From Meandrina meandrites (lineage: Eukaryota; Cnidaria; Anthozoa; Scleractinia; Meandrinidae): a DNA stretch of 64,000 nt. The position numbers were made by a program, and so were the translations under genes. The stretch lies in contig OY855914.1 in assembly GCA_963693305.1 (NCBI GenBank), positions 25,206,972 to 25,270,971 on the forward strand, written 5' to 3'. The notes beneath the pieces were generated by a model. That model saw only the letters and a program-made list of their open reading frames with translations. It made no database searches and had not been told where the DNA came from. Positions 48,098 through 59,570 of this stretch are shown here, piece by piece (within the stretch, counting starts at the first letter, position 1; every line of letters starts with the position of its first letter).

Positions 48098-50004
48098 ATG
48101 GAGTTCTGCTTTCGAAATCTTTGTTTTTTAATCTTCCTTACGTCCAGTGTAATTATTAGTTCAGGTGAGTATCAATATTTCACGTTTTTAGCCGTAAATA
48201 CGGCGATCAAGTGTCGATCAAGCTGACAAGCTCAAAACATTTCAGCTGGCATGCTGCTTCGAGCGCGAAGCCAGGAATGTTTTTCAAACTCTTTTTGCAT
48301 AAATTAACCGGTTGTGATTTACAATTATTTAAACCAAGATTAGCTCCTTTCTTAGTTTTTCCTTTTTTATTAATTTGCTATATAACGTTTTGTCGTACGG
48401 ATATGCAAGTTAACGGTGAATATTTGTGTCACCGGAGTTTACTGTGCGTGTTGTGGCTTGTTGTGCTTGGTACGAAGCATTCCCTGCTCGCCGGAACTGC
48501 ACTTGTGTTACTCTACCGTAAAATGAAGGTCTTGTTAAAGTTTATCAGGTCTATGGTGAGATTATATATCGGTATTGATTTGAGGAGTTTGGTGTGGGAC
48601 AAAACATCTACAATTATGTTATTCAGCACCTCCCACTTTTCTATATTGGAAGACTTTGAACTGGAAGTAAACAGCCGTATGGAATTTTGAAAGTCGTCGA
48701 ACTATCTACTGTTTCATACCAAGTTGAGCCCAAGTATCTGGCTTTTCTGGGCAGGCTATACACTGTACCTCGTTCTTCAAAAAGTTGTAACAAGCTCGAG
48801 CTCAAGCTGGGTTGTGGGAAGTTGTGGTGTAGCCAGCAAGTTTAATGAGGGGGGGGGGGGGGGGGGGGTCTTTAATGCTGGGGGTGGGGTGGGGGTACCC
48901 CTGTGATGGACTAGCATCCCATCCAGGGACGGGAAGGAGTAGAAATACTCTTGTCTAGTCCCTAGGCCTCTATTTTTGTCGCAGTCAACCCGTTTCAGAT
49001 CTTGTGGTCTGAGCGAAAAAGTTTGGCCTGCATACGTCACCAAAACAAGTAGTGACGTCATACAATACTGCAAAGGCCTGGGAAAAAGCCGTACAGTAAC
49101 TAGGCAAGATATACTCCTAGTCGCTTCATGCTACAGAAACCAGGATAAGCTCTGTATTCAATTCCTGCTGGGCCACAAGGCCCAACTCTAGACTTGTTTT
49201 TTACTATTATGCAAGTCCCAAACTTGCATTAGATGGTAATAATATTTCTTTTGAAATAATTATATTTTTAATTACCTCTTAAATTCATTTTTGCAGTATC
49301 CGCTTTACAACTCAGTGACTGTAAAGAGTTTAAAGTAATTCCACCAGACCATTATGATAGAAATGTCAGTGCTGCTGAGGATTTAACCAAAAGACCCCTG
49401 GGGTATATGTTAGCAGCTGCACAATATCCAGGGGTACAGTCTGAGATTACGAATCCATGTGTATACATGAAAAATTTGACATCAAGAGACATAGAAGTCA
49501 TGGTAAGTTTTGTTGTCTTGTACCAGTTGCAGACTACTCAACCTGACTTTATAATTACGTACAGACGAACCTTGTTATCTTGAACTTAAATCAGTTTCTT
49601 TTGGATTTGCTTTTTTGACATTTACGGACTTTCAGGTATCTCAAACACCCTGCTTTCTCAGATAACGCTCCTTTTGCTTGAGCGTGTGATATAGCAGGGA
49701 TCAACAGTAGTACTGTAATGATTTTAAGCAAGGTGTAATTACCTGTCACAAGTGTGTAGCCTGTGTTGGAGATGAAAGTCACCCTGGACTATACCAGAGT
49801 TTAGTTTTGTCTGCAACGCAGGCTACAAGTATGGGATAAAGAAAAAATTTAATTCCCAAATGGGGTTCGAATGACCTTCTGCACACCAGCCAGGTGCCCA
49901 AACCACCGAACTACATGAAGGCTCATATATATGACAACTGATCCGGGTCAGGGCCCCCGTTGATACCAGTCCTGCGACTGAAGGGGACACCCTGTTTAAA
50001 TATC

Positions 50005-50072
<68 letters not shown>

Positions 50073-51316
50073 TTATTATTTAATTATAAATATTAACAGA
50101 TGTGTTTTCTGACTGTTTTGAATGAAATGTCTTTTTACTACATGTAAGTTAAATAAGAATATTGTAAGTTATGATTTTTCCTTCAAGAGTGGCCAAGAGC
50201 TCCTTGATATTTTACATACATGTATGTCTAGGGTGGGGATTTTTTTTTGCGGCATTGCCAAGTATAAGATTGAGATCTTTTTCAAAATGGAGTCTTGGCT
50301 CACATTTATGGCAAAGTCTTTTTTTTTGAGTTGTTCATTTTCGAACAACGTCTCACTGTCTCAGCAAGTCGCTGATGTTTCCATTTTTATTGAACTCGAG
50401 CTCCCTTATAGCTACCAACCTGCTCATTGTTAGCTTGCATTTTACTTTTCTTGAATGACAGATTCAGACTTTAACTCTTGGAAAAACAGTTTGGTATGTG
50501 CATTACCATATGTTTTGTAAATAATTCGTCCTTCCTTGAGATTATTTAATACAACACTGTACTTTAAGTTTTGAAATCTAATAATAAGGAACACACCCTT
50601 AATGCCAAATGGAGTAAATAGTTGGATAGTTTTGATGTTTAATTCTTTTTCCTTTTGTTTCACTTCCCCTTACTAGTTTGCACACTTCACTTTAGTTTAT
50701 GGACTGTTACAAATTTTATTTTTCCACTATTGCGCCATTTTACCATATATTAGGGCGAAAGAACGTGCAAAATATTAATATGTTATTACACTTAAGAACA
50801 GGGCAAAAATATGGACTGAAAGAGGAGCAAGAAAATGGTTGAACCAAACTTTATTTTTAGTGGAATTTTAAATCTCTTATTTGATGGTCTAACATGTAAT
50901 ATGGGCGGACATTTTGCCTATTGCTCGTATTTTTCCTCGCCCCTTTTTGGCTTTACCACGCAACTTGCAAATGTACGTGTGTCATTCATTGTATTTATAT
51001 ATCTATATCATGTTTGTATCTGTATATTTTTCTAATAATCAATAGAAAATTATTTAAAAAAATATAGGTTTTATAATAGCAGCTCAATCATGTTATATGT
51101 ACCATTTGATTTTAACTTTTTGCTTCTGACTTCATGCAGTGTGAGAGATAACAGTAAACCTACTCCAAAAAAAGAATGTACTCAGGTAAGGATATGCAAA
51201 TTAACAACAAAGTTTGTGTGAATCAATAAGTATAAAATTTGAAGGTGATATGTGATCTTCGCAGTGAATTTCCAATTTAAGCAATTGGAATAAAGAAGCT
51301 TGAAAAAAAAAAATCA

Positions 51317-51350
<34 letters not shown>

Positions 51351-51565
51351 GATACCGGTGCGATGCTCTACCAACTGAGCTATAAAGCCACACGTTGGGA
51401 GCGAGGTCAATTGTGAGTTCATATTTCCCCGTGAAAGGAGTGAAATGATGTAATGTATATGAAATTATTCATATGTGAACTGCGGATATATATGAAGGTG
51501 ATATGTGATCTTCGCAGTGAATTTCCAATTTAAGCAATTGGAATAAAGAAGCCTGAAAAAAATCA

Positions 51566-51597
<32 letters not shown>

Positions 51598-53214
51598 ACG
51601 ATTTGTTGCAAATTTTTAAAATACAGTTAAATACTATTTAATATAGTTAACAACAAGGAGCACAGCCTTGTCAGTGGCGTGTTTAGTGTTTATGGTGTTT
51701 GTAGCATTTAGCGTTTGTGGCGTTTAGCGTTGGAGGTGTTTAGCGTTTGTTGCGTTACTGGCTTTCATATGGTTGCGGGTAAGCTGGGGCTGACTTCCGT
51801 CCAGCGGTATTCTCGTCTTGTACATGCGTATCCATCCCATGTGCTTTCAGTCTTGGGTTTATCGGTGTGGTGTTCAGTTTAGAGTAGCGTTCTCAGTGTT
51901 CCCTTCCCACCCTCCCCCTTTTACCGGGTCATTTTTCTCTAGGTTTATTGGGTAATTTCTCTTCCACTGAGCCAGTAGGGCTAGAGTGTGACGGGTGCTT
52001 GGGGTTGGGGGCTTGGCGCGGGGGGCTCGTGGCGGGTTTGGGCAGGCCAGTCAGGTGTTCTGGCGCCTTGGGGGTGTGATTACGATTGCAGCCCCCGGGC
52101 CCCTTGGGCACCTAACCTCCACTTGCGACGTGGGCGTTAACTGCTGTTAAAACCTTCTGGCTCTTGTAATAACAAGGACTGCAACAACTTTTCTTTCTTA
52201 TGCATGCAAAGCGTGCAGAGATGGGGATGTAAATATCCCCCCCCCCCCCCCCCAACTGAAAGACCATGTCTGGTTAACTTGTTATTTTTTAATGTGACCC
52301 AAATTTACTTCCTGTGATCAACAAAATTTCGCCTGCTGAAAATATCTTAGCTACATCGCGTATATCTCTGAGAGAGCTATAAACATGTAGTGCTTTGCAC
52401 ATATTGCGGACCTATGATGCTAGTCAATTACAAGTACATACAGTTGTAGGTCACTCATTTATCACACTGTTTTGCAGGGTGGCTTACTAAATGTAGGGTG
52501 TTGGAATCCCACAACAGACACAGTGATATTTGAGTTTTACTGTGATCCGGGAGCAGGCTGTGACACTGATGTCCAGTTCTGGTACAGACTCACTCCAAGC
52601 CCTGTGGGAGCTGGTGAGTACATACATGCAGTCGATTCTAAGCTATTGGTCAAATTGATCAGGCATGGTAAAGGGATGGTCTGCATTGGCAAGCCTAGTG
52701 GCCCATCAGGCTAGAGCTTATCCCAGTCTCCATAGCATGATTTAGCAACTACAGTAGGAGTAGTTTTACCCCCTGGATGGGCAGGATGCTAGTTTATCAC
52801 AGTGTTTCCCCCAGCAGTAAATTCGCTGGTACCCATTTACGTACCTGGGTGGAGAGAGGAGTAAAGTGTCTTTCCTTGAAGAACACAATGCAATGAGCCT
52901 GGCCAGTGCTCAATCCCAGACCCAGAGTCCAGTGCACTAATGTGAGGCCAACAAACCTTATCAGAAAGGATGTAGGGTGGTCTTATAGAAAAAACGTTTT
53001 ACCTGCTGTGTCTAAATGACAAACATTCTGTTTTGTTGCAGATGTGGATGATTGGTGCCTTGCTCGAAACAGTGAGTTTCCTCAAGACTTAAAAACTGTC
53101 CCTCTGGTTCCAATAGACAACAAACCAACTGTTAAAAGTCAAGCATCTGGAATTTTTTGTTGGAGCTTTCTTTTTGCTCTTGTTGTTTTGCTAGTGCACT
53201 TTCCACCACTTTAG
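48098..53214 (+). CDS. Small secreted, probably GPI-anchored, cysteine-containing protein
   Basis: Exons 48098-48164, 49297-49502, 52478-52613 and 53042-53214 join in phase to 193 residues. Exon 1 is almost exactly a signal peptide (MEFCFRNLCFLIFLTSSVII). The mature part has six cysteines at 31, 77, 99, 113, 119 and 142, two N-glycosylation sequons (N45-V-S and N82-L-T), and a conserved-looking core GCWNPTTDTVIFEFYCDPG. The C-terminus is a small-residue spot (SQASGIF) followed by a hydrophobic tail ending in the stop, as in GPI-anchor signals; a single membrane span is the alternative. Donors are G/GTGAGT, ATG/GTAAGT and G/GTGAGT; acceptors are TTTTTGCAG, TTTTGCAG and TTGTTGCAG. I do not recognise a family. 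AATAAA follows at 53368. Confidence 0.82.
48165..49296 (+). other. First intron of the secreted-protein gene
   Basis: The intron opens with a 160-codon plus-strand frame at 48211-48690 that begins in the intron and has several hydrophobic stretches but no splice support. It also has a 20-base G run at 48849-48868 and a repeat fragment with GATGGACTAGCATCCCATCC, whose relatives occur at 52780 and 57010. Confidence 0.6.
50004..50081. repeat. (ATT)n microsatellite
   Basis: A nearly perfect TTA/ATT run of about 78 bases, broken once by TTT. Confidence 0.95.
50700..50960. repeat. Dispersed repeat, copy 1
   Basis: Shares, in inverted orientation, a series of words with 62370-62670: the ATTGCGCCATTT and TTAGGGCGAAAGAACG region, ATGGTYTAACATRTAATA, and GCGGACATTTTGCC. 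Both copies contain CCTCGCCCC next to TTTTTC. No coding capacity. Confidence 0.65.
51240..51602 (-). mobile_element. tRNA-Thr-derived SINE, one full and one truncated unit
   Basis: Bases 51318-51389 (minus) fold as a 72-base tRNA with a 7-pair acceptor stem, GCTC/GAGC D-stem, 5-pair T-stem and GGT at the anticodon position (threonine). The nearly invariant T33 is C and pair 31-39 is mismatched, so it is probably not a working tRNA. The sequence next to it, with AAGCAATTGGAATAAAGAAG and GATCTTCGCAGTGAATTTCC, is repeated at 51493-51601, where the tRNA part is cut off after CCGTGACCTCC. This organisation matches, from memory, a SINE abundant in stony corals. Confidence 0.8.
51678..51757. repeat. 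Degenerate GTGTTTAGCGTTT minisatellite
   Basis: About six imperfect copies of a 12-18 base unit such as GTGTTTAGCGTTTGTGGC in tandem. Confidence 0.8.
52690..52960. repeat. Dispersed SINE-like repeat, copy in third intron
   Basis: Contains ACCTGGGTGGAGAGAGG, AGTAAAGTGTCTT and AACACAATGCAATGAG. Related stretches occur at 40360-40435 and 56940-57140, both with ACCTGGGTGGA(A/G)AGAGGC and GTGTCTTGCC-type words. It is a shared repeat, not a gene. Confidence 0.7.
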
Positions 53215-53367
53215 CAAATCAAATAGGTTTGAATTTTCACACTTACTGTGTATTAAGATGGATTCTGCTGAATTTTCTAGTAATGAGTAAAAAAATTACT
53301 ATCAAACTCAGAAAACCGTGAACACCTGAAATATTTCAGGAATGTTGATTGTCTAGTGCCCAATCAA

Positions 53368-53373
53368 AATAAA
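53368..53373 (+). terminator. Polyadenylation signal of the secreted-protein gene
   Basis: AATAAA about 155 bases after the stop codon at 53212-53214. Confidence 0.6.
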
Positions 53374-53708
53374 GTTCAGGACACGCAAGCAAACCTCAAA
53401 ACCACAAACTAATAACCGTTGCTGTTTGCGGTTTAGTTTTCCCACGCCTGATTGGCTTTTTCCTTGCAACACAATAACATTCCATTAATATTTCTGGTGT
53501 TCACGGTTTTCTGAGTTTCACAGTAATTACCAAAATTCTACTCAAAGCACTGCCATATTTAATGCATACTATTTGAAACATCTCACTGCAATTCCTTTCT
53601 ATAAGTGACCCTGTGGTTAAATTCTAAAGCATTCTTGAGAAAGTTCATGTCAAACCTCGTAAAAATGCTTAAAATGCTATACCTGGGCCAAAATTGGATC
53701 TCAAATTT

Positions 53709-53822
53709 TGGTGGAGTTTCCAACTCCTCGACCAACTTGACTGCCTTACATGTCAAGAGTATGTATTGGTGGAGTTTCCAACTCCTCGACCAACTCGACT
53801 GCCTTACATGTCAAGAGTATGT
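53709..53822. repeat. 58-base tandem duplication
   Basis: Two adjacent copies of a unit containing GGAGTTTCCAACTCCTCGAC and TGCCTTACATGTCAAGAG differ at very few positions. Each contains the short palindrome GGAGTT-TCC-AACTCC. Confidence 0.9.
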
Positions 53823-54315
53823 TTTTTTGTGTTATTTTGTTTTGAATTGATGTGAAACGTCCATTTTAACTAATATACAGAGAACTTCAAATTCATTTTT
53901 CTCTTGAGTGTTCAGCTTAAGGGCTAAAGTTTCGATAAGTTCTTCTTAACTGTTACTATTCTATGAAGTTCTTTTTGGTATCTTTTGTTTTGCCTTTATT
54001 GCTTGAATGTTCAGGGGAAAACTGTCTTAATCAGTTGAGTTCCCACCTAACCTGAGATCATGCCCTTCCTGCCTACCGGTACTTATTACTCTGGTTAATT
54101 TCCACTCTCTCTTTTAAAGATGATTTCCAGTCCGTACTGCGCAATCTCTGACTGCAATGTTTATGCAAGTCTCACACAAAAGAATGTTTACTGGCAAAGA
54201 TATAATTCTGGAACAAATTTAACTTTTTCTTCATTGGTAGCACTAGATGTCCTTGCAAAACAATAATAATGAGTAGAAGAACATCCACACTATTCAAAAC
54301 CGACATTGTGCAGTT

Positions 54316-54487
54316 CCAGAAAATATCCTTACCCACCCCAAGGATGGTCATTGGAAATTCCGAGGGGGATGGGGGTCTCAATAGCACAATTTTTTAAAAG
54401 AAAGTATGAAGCTAAACTGGAATTCCCAGGGGGTGGGAGGGTCCAAACTAAAGAACCATCCTTGGGGGAGGTATGGATATTTTTTGG
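54316..54487. mobile_element. 172-base inverted-repeat element
   Basis: The left end CCAGAAAATATCCTTACC then CCCAAGGATGGT is mirrored by ACCATCCTTGGGGGAGG then GGATATTTTTTGG on the right. No coding capacity. Confidence 0.7.
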
Positions 54488-55394
54488 AAACACACATTTC
54501 AGCTCATCGAGCATTCTTGAACGAAACGACATGTAATGGCTGACTAAAAAAACTTCATGTTCGCTATTACCGAATTGTGACGTCAGCAACGAATTCAAAA
54601 CAAAAATGAAAACAAACCCCGTGACAGCTGTGCAGTACGGGCTGGAAATCAGCTTTAAATACCCAAATGCAACCCAATCTCCCCTAAAAAATGGATGCGT
54701 GGAAGGCTATTGCTACACTGGAATCCCAATTTCTTGAAACTCAAATGGAAATAAAAATATGTTTGAAAAAGAGGGAGTTTGGAAAACTGGAGGTAAAATT
54801 GCAGTGTTTGAATGAGATCAGTGCGAGGGAAATGACTTTTGATTTGAGTTATCGGGAGGTTTATTAGAAATCAATCAAAATCAGAATTCCACTGTATTTC
54901 AAAATGTAACCGTCATTCAAAACCCTGGAGTGTGGTACTCCTGATGGAGAAAGACTAATAAATGCTCTGCTGTGTATTTGCCATTTTGTCAGATCAAAAG
55001 CAATCATGTGATTAGCAGTACTAAATGGTGATACAGATTGAAATACAATTAATTTATTGTAAATTATATGTGCATTCTATACAATCATGCATGTACTAAG
55101 TTTTTTATAGTGTTCATTTTGTATGCTGTAGCTAGATCTGAATATAAATGAGCTTCAGAAATGTATCAGTGTTAGCTGTAAACTAGCTAGAATGAAAGTC
55201 CCTGAGAATTGTGGAGAATTGAACCTATTGACTAACACTCGAGCATGGCCAAGTACGAAAACTCTCATTGACTTGCATGAAAATTTGAACAGCTAGGTTC
55301 AAATTCAGTAAGGCTGGCTGAGGGTTTCCGTTTTTTGTTGTATAACCTCCGCCCTGAAAACAACCTACTGGTGAGTGGAGCGTCCTTCGGAAAT

Positions 55395-55502
55395 ATCATA
55401 ATCATTGTCACCACCACCACTGCCATCATCATCATCACCATTATCGTTTTCGTCATCGTTGCTGTCGTCATTGTCACTATCATTGTTGTTATCATCATCA
55501 CC
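55395..55502. repeat. GTCATCAT-type simple repeat
   Basis: A degenerate run of CAT, CAC and GTC trinucleotides, which gives a spurious methionine-rich frame on the minus strand. Confidence 0.85.
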
Positions 55503-56538
55503 AGCTAGTTGAAGAGAGCTATGTAAAGGTCTGAGTATTTCAGGGCACTCAAGAGCGAGAATATGAACACTAGGATTGTCTCATTAGTTCCCTCTTGGCC
55601 AATGCTAAATTAGATGTTAGATTTTTCTGCGACTTCTTTAAATGACATCAGTTCCTAAACTTGAAAACAAATGAATTTTTACCAGTCTTGCACAACAGAC
55701 AAAACTTTGCCTGTCTTTGTAGGTTAATAATTTTTAAGTAATGTAGTATATTTTACAACAGATTTCTGTAAATTATTACATTTTTTATCAATTAATACAA
55801 CTGTGTGATTCTGCCCAGTTTCAACAAAACATACCCTGTGGACTGACAGAAATGCCTCTTTATTCACTGGACCCAACCATCCTCCCCCTGTGGGACCCTG
55901 ACTAGTCTGAGGGGGTTGGTGGAGTGCCTTGCCATCCCTGATCACAGCCAAGCTGTCACAGGATTGCAGGCAGCTGAATTTAGCTGTCAAAAATGACTGA
56001 CAATCATGATAGTAATTCCATTACACTCTTGTGTTGAGAGCGACCAAAACCTGACTTTCCCCACCCCTCTAGAAAGCCAGCAATTCAATGCCTGACCCTG
56101 GGAGCCCAGCTAGCACTATTATATCATTGACTGAGCTACCTGGCACAAGCTTCCTTGACATAGAGCCTCCCTCCCTCCCCCCCCCCCCCCAACAGCTCAA
56201 TTTTCCCACACTACCATTGGCCTTCAAACACGGATCCCGGAGTGCCCGTTTCGTTAAATCAGTGTCCATGTGTAGTGTACTAACAAGTGAGAAAGAAGAT
56301 GACACTAAGGGGTTAAGACGACTACTTTCAAATATTGACTGCATCAGATTGCTTTCAGTTTTGGGCTTAACTGGACCTTGTATCACTAGTAGAATACTGG
56401 TCATAAGCCCCTCCCCCGCTCCCCTCCCCTCACCTCCCCAGGCATAAGCCCTCGGCTGTTTACGGTTTATCACTTTGTGACAATGGCGTAAAAAAGCAAA
56501 CAAAGATTGCACGCATTCCATGCCCAAATATCCTCATC

Positions 56539-56544
56539 TTTATT
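56539..56544 (-). terminator. Polyadenylation signal of the EF-hand gene
   Basis: AATAAA on the minus strand about 100 bases after the TAG at 56642-56640, in the context GTTATTGAGTTAGTAAATAAA, which is nearly repeated behind the paralogous gene at 63.7 kb. Confidence 0.7.
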
Positions 56545-56639
56545 TACTAACTCAATAACAAAGTACAGCAATCCGCCCACAATAATATTTTATCACTTCT
56601 GCTGGTTCGTCTAGACCACTGGCATAGATATCAGCGTGA

Positions 56640-56710
56640 CTACGGCATGAGCTTTGCAAATTCTGTAAATGAAAAATAATGAAAAAAAGCTTAAGTCAGT
56701 CAGTCAGTCA

Positions 56711-56741
<31 letters not shown>

Positions 56742-58315
56742 GGGTCGCCATGCAGCTCTCGTAAGGTCTCACATGAGTGGCTGAGAGAACAATAGAACAA
56801 ACAACAAGAACAATGCCCCTAGCCCCCAAAACAATAGCAGCTGCTACACTAGAGGACCAGTAGAATTACAAGCTTACGAGAGCTGCATAACTATTCAGTC
56901 AGCTGTCAGTCAGTCAATCAAGCCTAGTAGCCAATCAGGTTGGAGCTTATCACGGTTTCCGTAGCTTGAAGCGACTAGGGATATTTCTTCAACCCCCCTC
57001 TCCTTCCCTGGATGGGATGCTAGTCCATCACAGGGTTACCCCCAGCATTGAACTCGCCGGTGGCCATTTATACACCTGGGTGGAGAGAGGCACTGTGAGA
57101 GTAAAGGGTCTTGCCAAAAACACAACACAGCTGACCCCGACCAGAGCTTGATCTGTACCGCTCGATGTGGAGTCCAGCGCGTCTCCCACAAATTAACAAG
57201 TAAAAGTTGTGAAAGATGACTGAAATATTCAACATGTCGCGAGCGTGGGACAGAAAAAATCTGAATCCCCGAATCGAACCCATAACCTTCCAAACACCGG
57301 GCGGGCGCTCTATCCACTGAGCTACGAGAACTTAAGGTGAGCAAGGCCATTCACTAGGTTCATATGTGTAAAAGTTATTTTGTAAATTTAGCGTAGCACA
57401 ACTGGTCACAACTGCTATAATAAACCTTTCCGCCTTAAGCTCAGGTTAGAAAGAAAATCAGCCAATTCATTCCGCGCGCATTCTTACCTTCGCGATCCAT
57501 TTTGCCATTCTTGATGTGGATGTCTTCTACTGCCACGTAATGATATGCCAGAATGCGACTTATTTGCAATCCAGCCATTAATTCATCTGGCGTAATGAAA
57601 CCATCTCCGTTCGTATCAATCTCATCAAAGCGATCAACCTAAACGGCATTTAAAATGTGGCTGTTGCGCATCGTAGGTGGAAAGACAGATGAACGATTAT
57701 TCGTTTGTCTCACCATGATTTCACTTTAGGGTGGTGATTGCCGGGAAGGAGGAGGAAGAAGCCGAGAAGAAGGGAGAGGAGGGGAAGGAGGAAGAAGAGG
57801 GGGAGGAGGAGGAAGAAGAGGAAGAGGAGGAGGAGAGAGGAGGGCGAGGAAGAGGTTGAAAAGGAGGACGACGGGGAGGAGGAGGAGGAGGAGGAGGAGG
57901 AGGTGGTGGTGGTGGTGGTGGTGGAAGAGAAGGAGAAGAGGAGGAGGAGGAAGTGGAGGAAGAGGGGAGTAGGAGGGGGAGAAGGAAAAGGAGAAGGAGG
58001 ACGAGGCGGAAGAGGAAAGGAGGGAGGAGGAGGAAGGAGGAGGAGGGAGGAGGAGGAGGAGGAGGGAGGAGGAGGAGGGAGGAGGAGGAAGGAGGAGGAG
58101 GGAGGAGGAGGAAGGAGGAGGAGGGAGGAGGAGGAGGGAGGAGGAGGAGGGAGGAGGAGGAGGAGGAGGAGGAGGAGGAGGAGGAGGAGGAGGAGGAGGA
58201 GGAGGAGGAGGAGGAGGAGGAGGAGGAGGAGGAGGAGGAGGAGGAGGAGGAGGAGGAGGAGGAGGAGCACAACCAATGTCACTAACATGACGAACAACAG
58301 CTTAGAGTTTGCCAT
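56640..58315 (-). CDS. Secreted or ER-lumenal EF-hand protein
   Basis: The exon 57638-57488 is certain: acceptor CCGTTTAG, donor CGAAG/GTAAGA. It encodes a canonical calcium-binding loop, FDEIDTNGDGFITPDEL, with D, N, D and the twelfth-position E all present. It continues in phase 1 to the last exon 56662-56640, completing a degenerate second hand (NGKMDREEFAKLMP) and a TAG. The first exon is inferred: an ATG at 58315 starts MANSKLLFVMLVTLVV, a good signal peptide, but then enters a TCC microsatellite that reads as poly-leucine, proline and serine for about 180 codons. A phase-0 donor CCTAAA/GTGAAA at 57725 would join it to the EF-hand exon. Alternatively the real donor lies inside or before the repeat. 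Proteins of this layout act as calcium-binding lumenal or extracellular factors; the specific function is unknown. Confidence 0.75.
56695..56736. repeat. (CAGT)n tetranucleotide microsatellite
   Basis: About ten copies of AGTC/CAGT in the intron just upstream, in transcript direction, of the last EF-hand exon. A shorter relict run lies at 56899-56917. Confidence 0.95.
56940..57335 (-). mobile_element. tRNA-like SINE fragment plus shared repeat in EF-hand intron
   Basis: On the minus strand 57332-57255 begins GTTCTCGTAGCTCAGTGGAT and contains GGTTATGGGTTCGATTC, clear A-box and B-box tRNA features, but the acceptor ends do not pair well. Next to it 57000-57115 carries the ACACCTGGGTGGAGAGAGGC repeat also seen at 52.8 kb and 40.4 kb. 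Confidence 0.65.
57745..58266. repeat. Half-kilobase GGA/TCC microsatellite
   Basis: Purine-only on the plus strand, with GGA units pure over about 58149-58266 and interrupted by GAA and GGGA variants elsewhere; a GTG run is at 57902-57921. It is long enough to form triplex-type or slipped structures and lies within or beside the first exon of the EF-hand gene. Confidence 0.95.
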
Positions 58316-58774
58316 GATATTTCTTCGCCTCTCCTACTGAACGTATACTGGAAATCTCAAAATGAATGTAAAAATGTGATATTAAAAATGAGGCATAGCA
58401 GTTTACCTTGATGTTTGTTAATATAAGCACGAGATGATTGTACATATTTTTCAAATGGTCACTTCTTATACTCACGCCGCAAATTTTATATGTTATAGAA
58501 ATACATTAAACAATTTCTCTCGTCGCTCGCGAAGGCAATGGGGGACGGGATTTTATTTCAGATTTCACGAACGTTTTCAACCGGAATCGATAGTTATTGG
58601 TATATCGTTTTCTCACTTCCTTCGTTGAATTTTCTTGTATGTTGATGACGCATGTTTAAAATGGTGAAATGAAGTGCGCTGTGAAAGAAAATCTGTGTCT
58701 TTTCTGGTTATTTCACTGTGTGTGATGTGGATACGAACCGCAGACGCGAAAAGTGGTTACCAAAGCTTTTTGAC

Positions 58775-59174
58775 TTAAGGCGGGGGAACACCTGAAGTCT
58801 GCTTTTCCACCGCTAACCTTGGTTTAATGCGAATATCTCGTCCGCGTTTCAAGTAATCCAGAAACTCTATGCTCATTTCACAAAGCTATGTTTAGCGGTG
58901 TTTTGTAAATTTTTTGGTGATTTTTGGGGATGTTTGGGAAGAGATAGTTTTTCTCAAAGGATTAGTAAAATTTGGAGAAATAAGAAATATTAAAGATTTA
59001 ATGTGATTTTAAAATTAGAATTTGAATGGACACCCAAACAGTCCCCTGACAACCTGGGGTGCTCTTGCGTCGGGGTCAACTGTCTGTTGGTGTTTCAAAA
59101 AGAATTTTCTTTCTTCTATCCCTTCCTTAAACCTCTTAAAATTTCACTCAAAATCGGGTGTACCCCCACCTTAA
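58775..59174. mobile_element. TTAA-flanked MITE, copy 2
   Basis: Same family as 19859-20265 but in reverse orientation: TTAAGGCGGGGGAACACCTG at the left and ACCCCCACCTTAA at the right. Full length, about 400 bases. Confidence 0.85.
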
Positions 59175-59570
59175 GGCGGGTTGCATCCCACCAAAATGCA
59201 AGGGAACAATCGCATGATTGAATATTACGGTAAACAATTCACGATCACACGAATAGCCTGGAACAGGCTACACAGCTGCATGGATAATGAGTAGCTTGCA
59301 AAATCAAGAAGCTTGGCACTGACACATTTTAGAGGGGGTGCATGGGGTTAACTAGTAGCTGAGAATTGGCCAAAATATTAACTGTCAGCTGAGAAATGGC
59401 AGTTCTTTAAAATGATAGCTGAGAAACGTTCAGATAACTGTCAGCTGAGATGGTTGACCTTTCTGGCCTGGATAGAGGTGGAAACAGCGTAGTTTAAAAA
59501 ATAATTTAAGCCCATTTTTACATTTATCTGGACTGACAGGATAGACATAGTTAAACCTCTTGACTGTCCG

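Larger units (their letters stand above)
49503..52477 (+). other. Second intron of the secreted-protein gene
   Basis: A repeat-filled 3 kb intron. It holds a tRNA-like remnant near 49860-49915, an ATT run at 50004-50081, an element related to 62370-62670 at 50700-50960, the SINE pair at 51240-51602, a minisatellite at 51678-51757 and a C-run at 52240-52254. No additional exon was seen. Confidence 0.7.
53374..56538. other. Intergenic region, no gene recognised
   Basis: Includes a 58-base tandem duplication (53709-53822), an inverted-repeat element (54316-54487), a CATCAT-rich simple repeat (55395-55502), a C-run near 56177-56190 and a tRNA-like remnant on the minus strand near 56050-56160. 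Open frames here coincide with these repeats. Confidence 0.55.

Noticed and set aside
48211..48690. 160-codon hydrophobic frame as a separate membrane protein
   Set aside because: It starts inside the first intron of the secreted-protein gene, has low-complexity hydrophobic content and no conserved motif; the neighbouring exons splice past it.
51318..51389. Functional tRNA-Thr gene
   Set aside because: C at position 33, a mismatched anticodon-stem pair and the SINE context argue against it.
56069..56527. 152-codon minus-strand frame
   Set aside because: It coincides with C-runs and a tRNA-like remnant, reads as low-complexity glycine-rich sequence, and the opposite strand is equally open.
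57710..58340. Long arginine/glutamate-rich and leucine/serine/proline-rich frames on both strands
   Set aside because: They are translations of the GGA/TCC microsatellite, which is open in every frame. Only the first codons from 58315 on the minus strand look like real protein.
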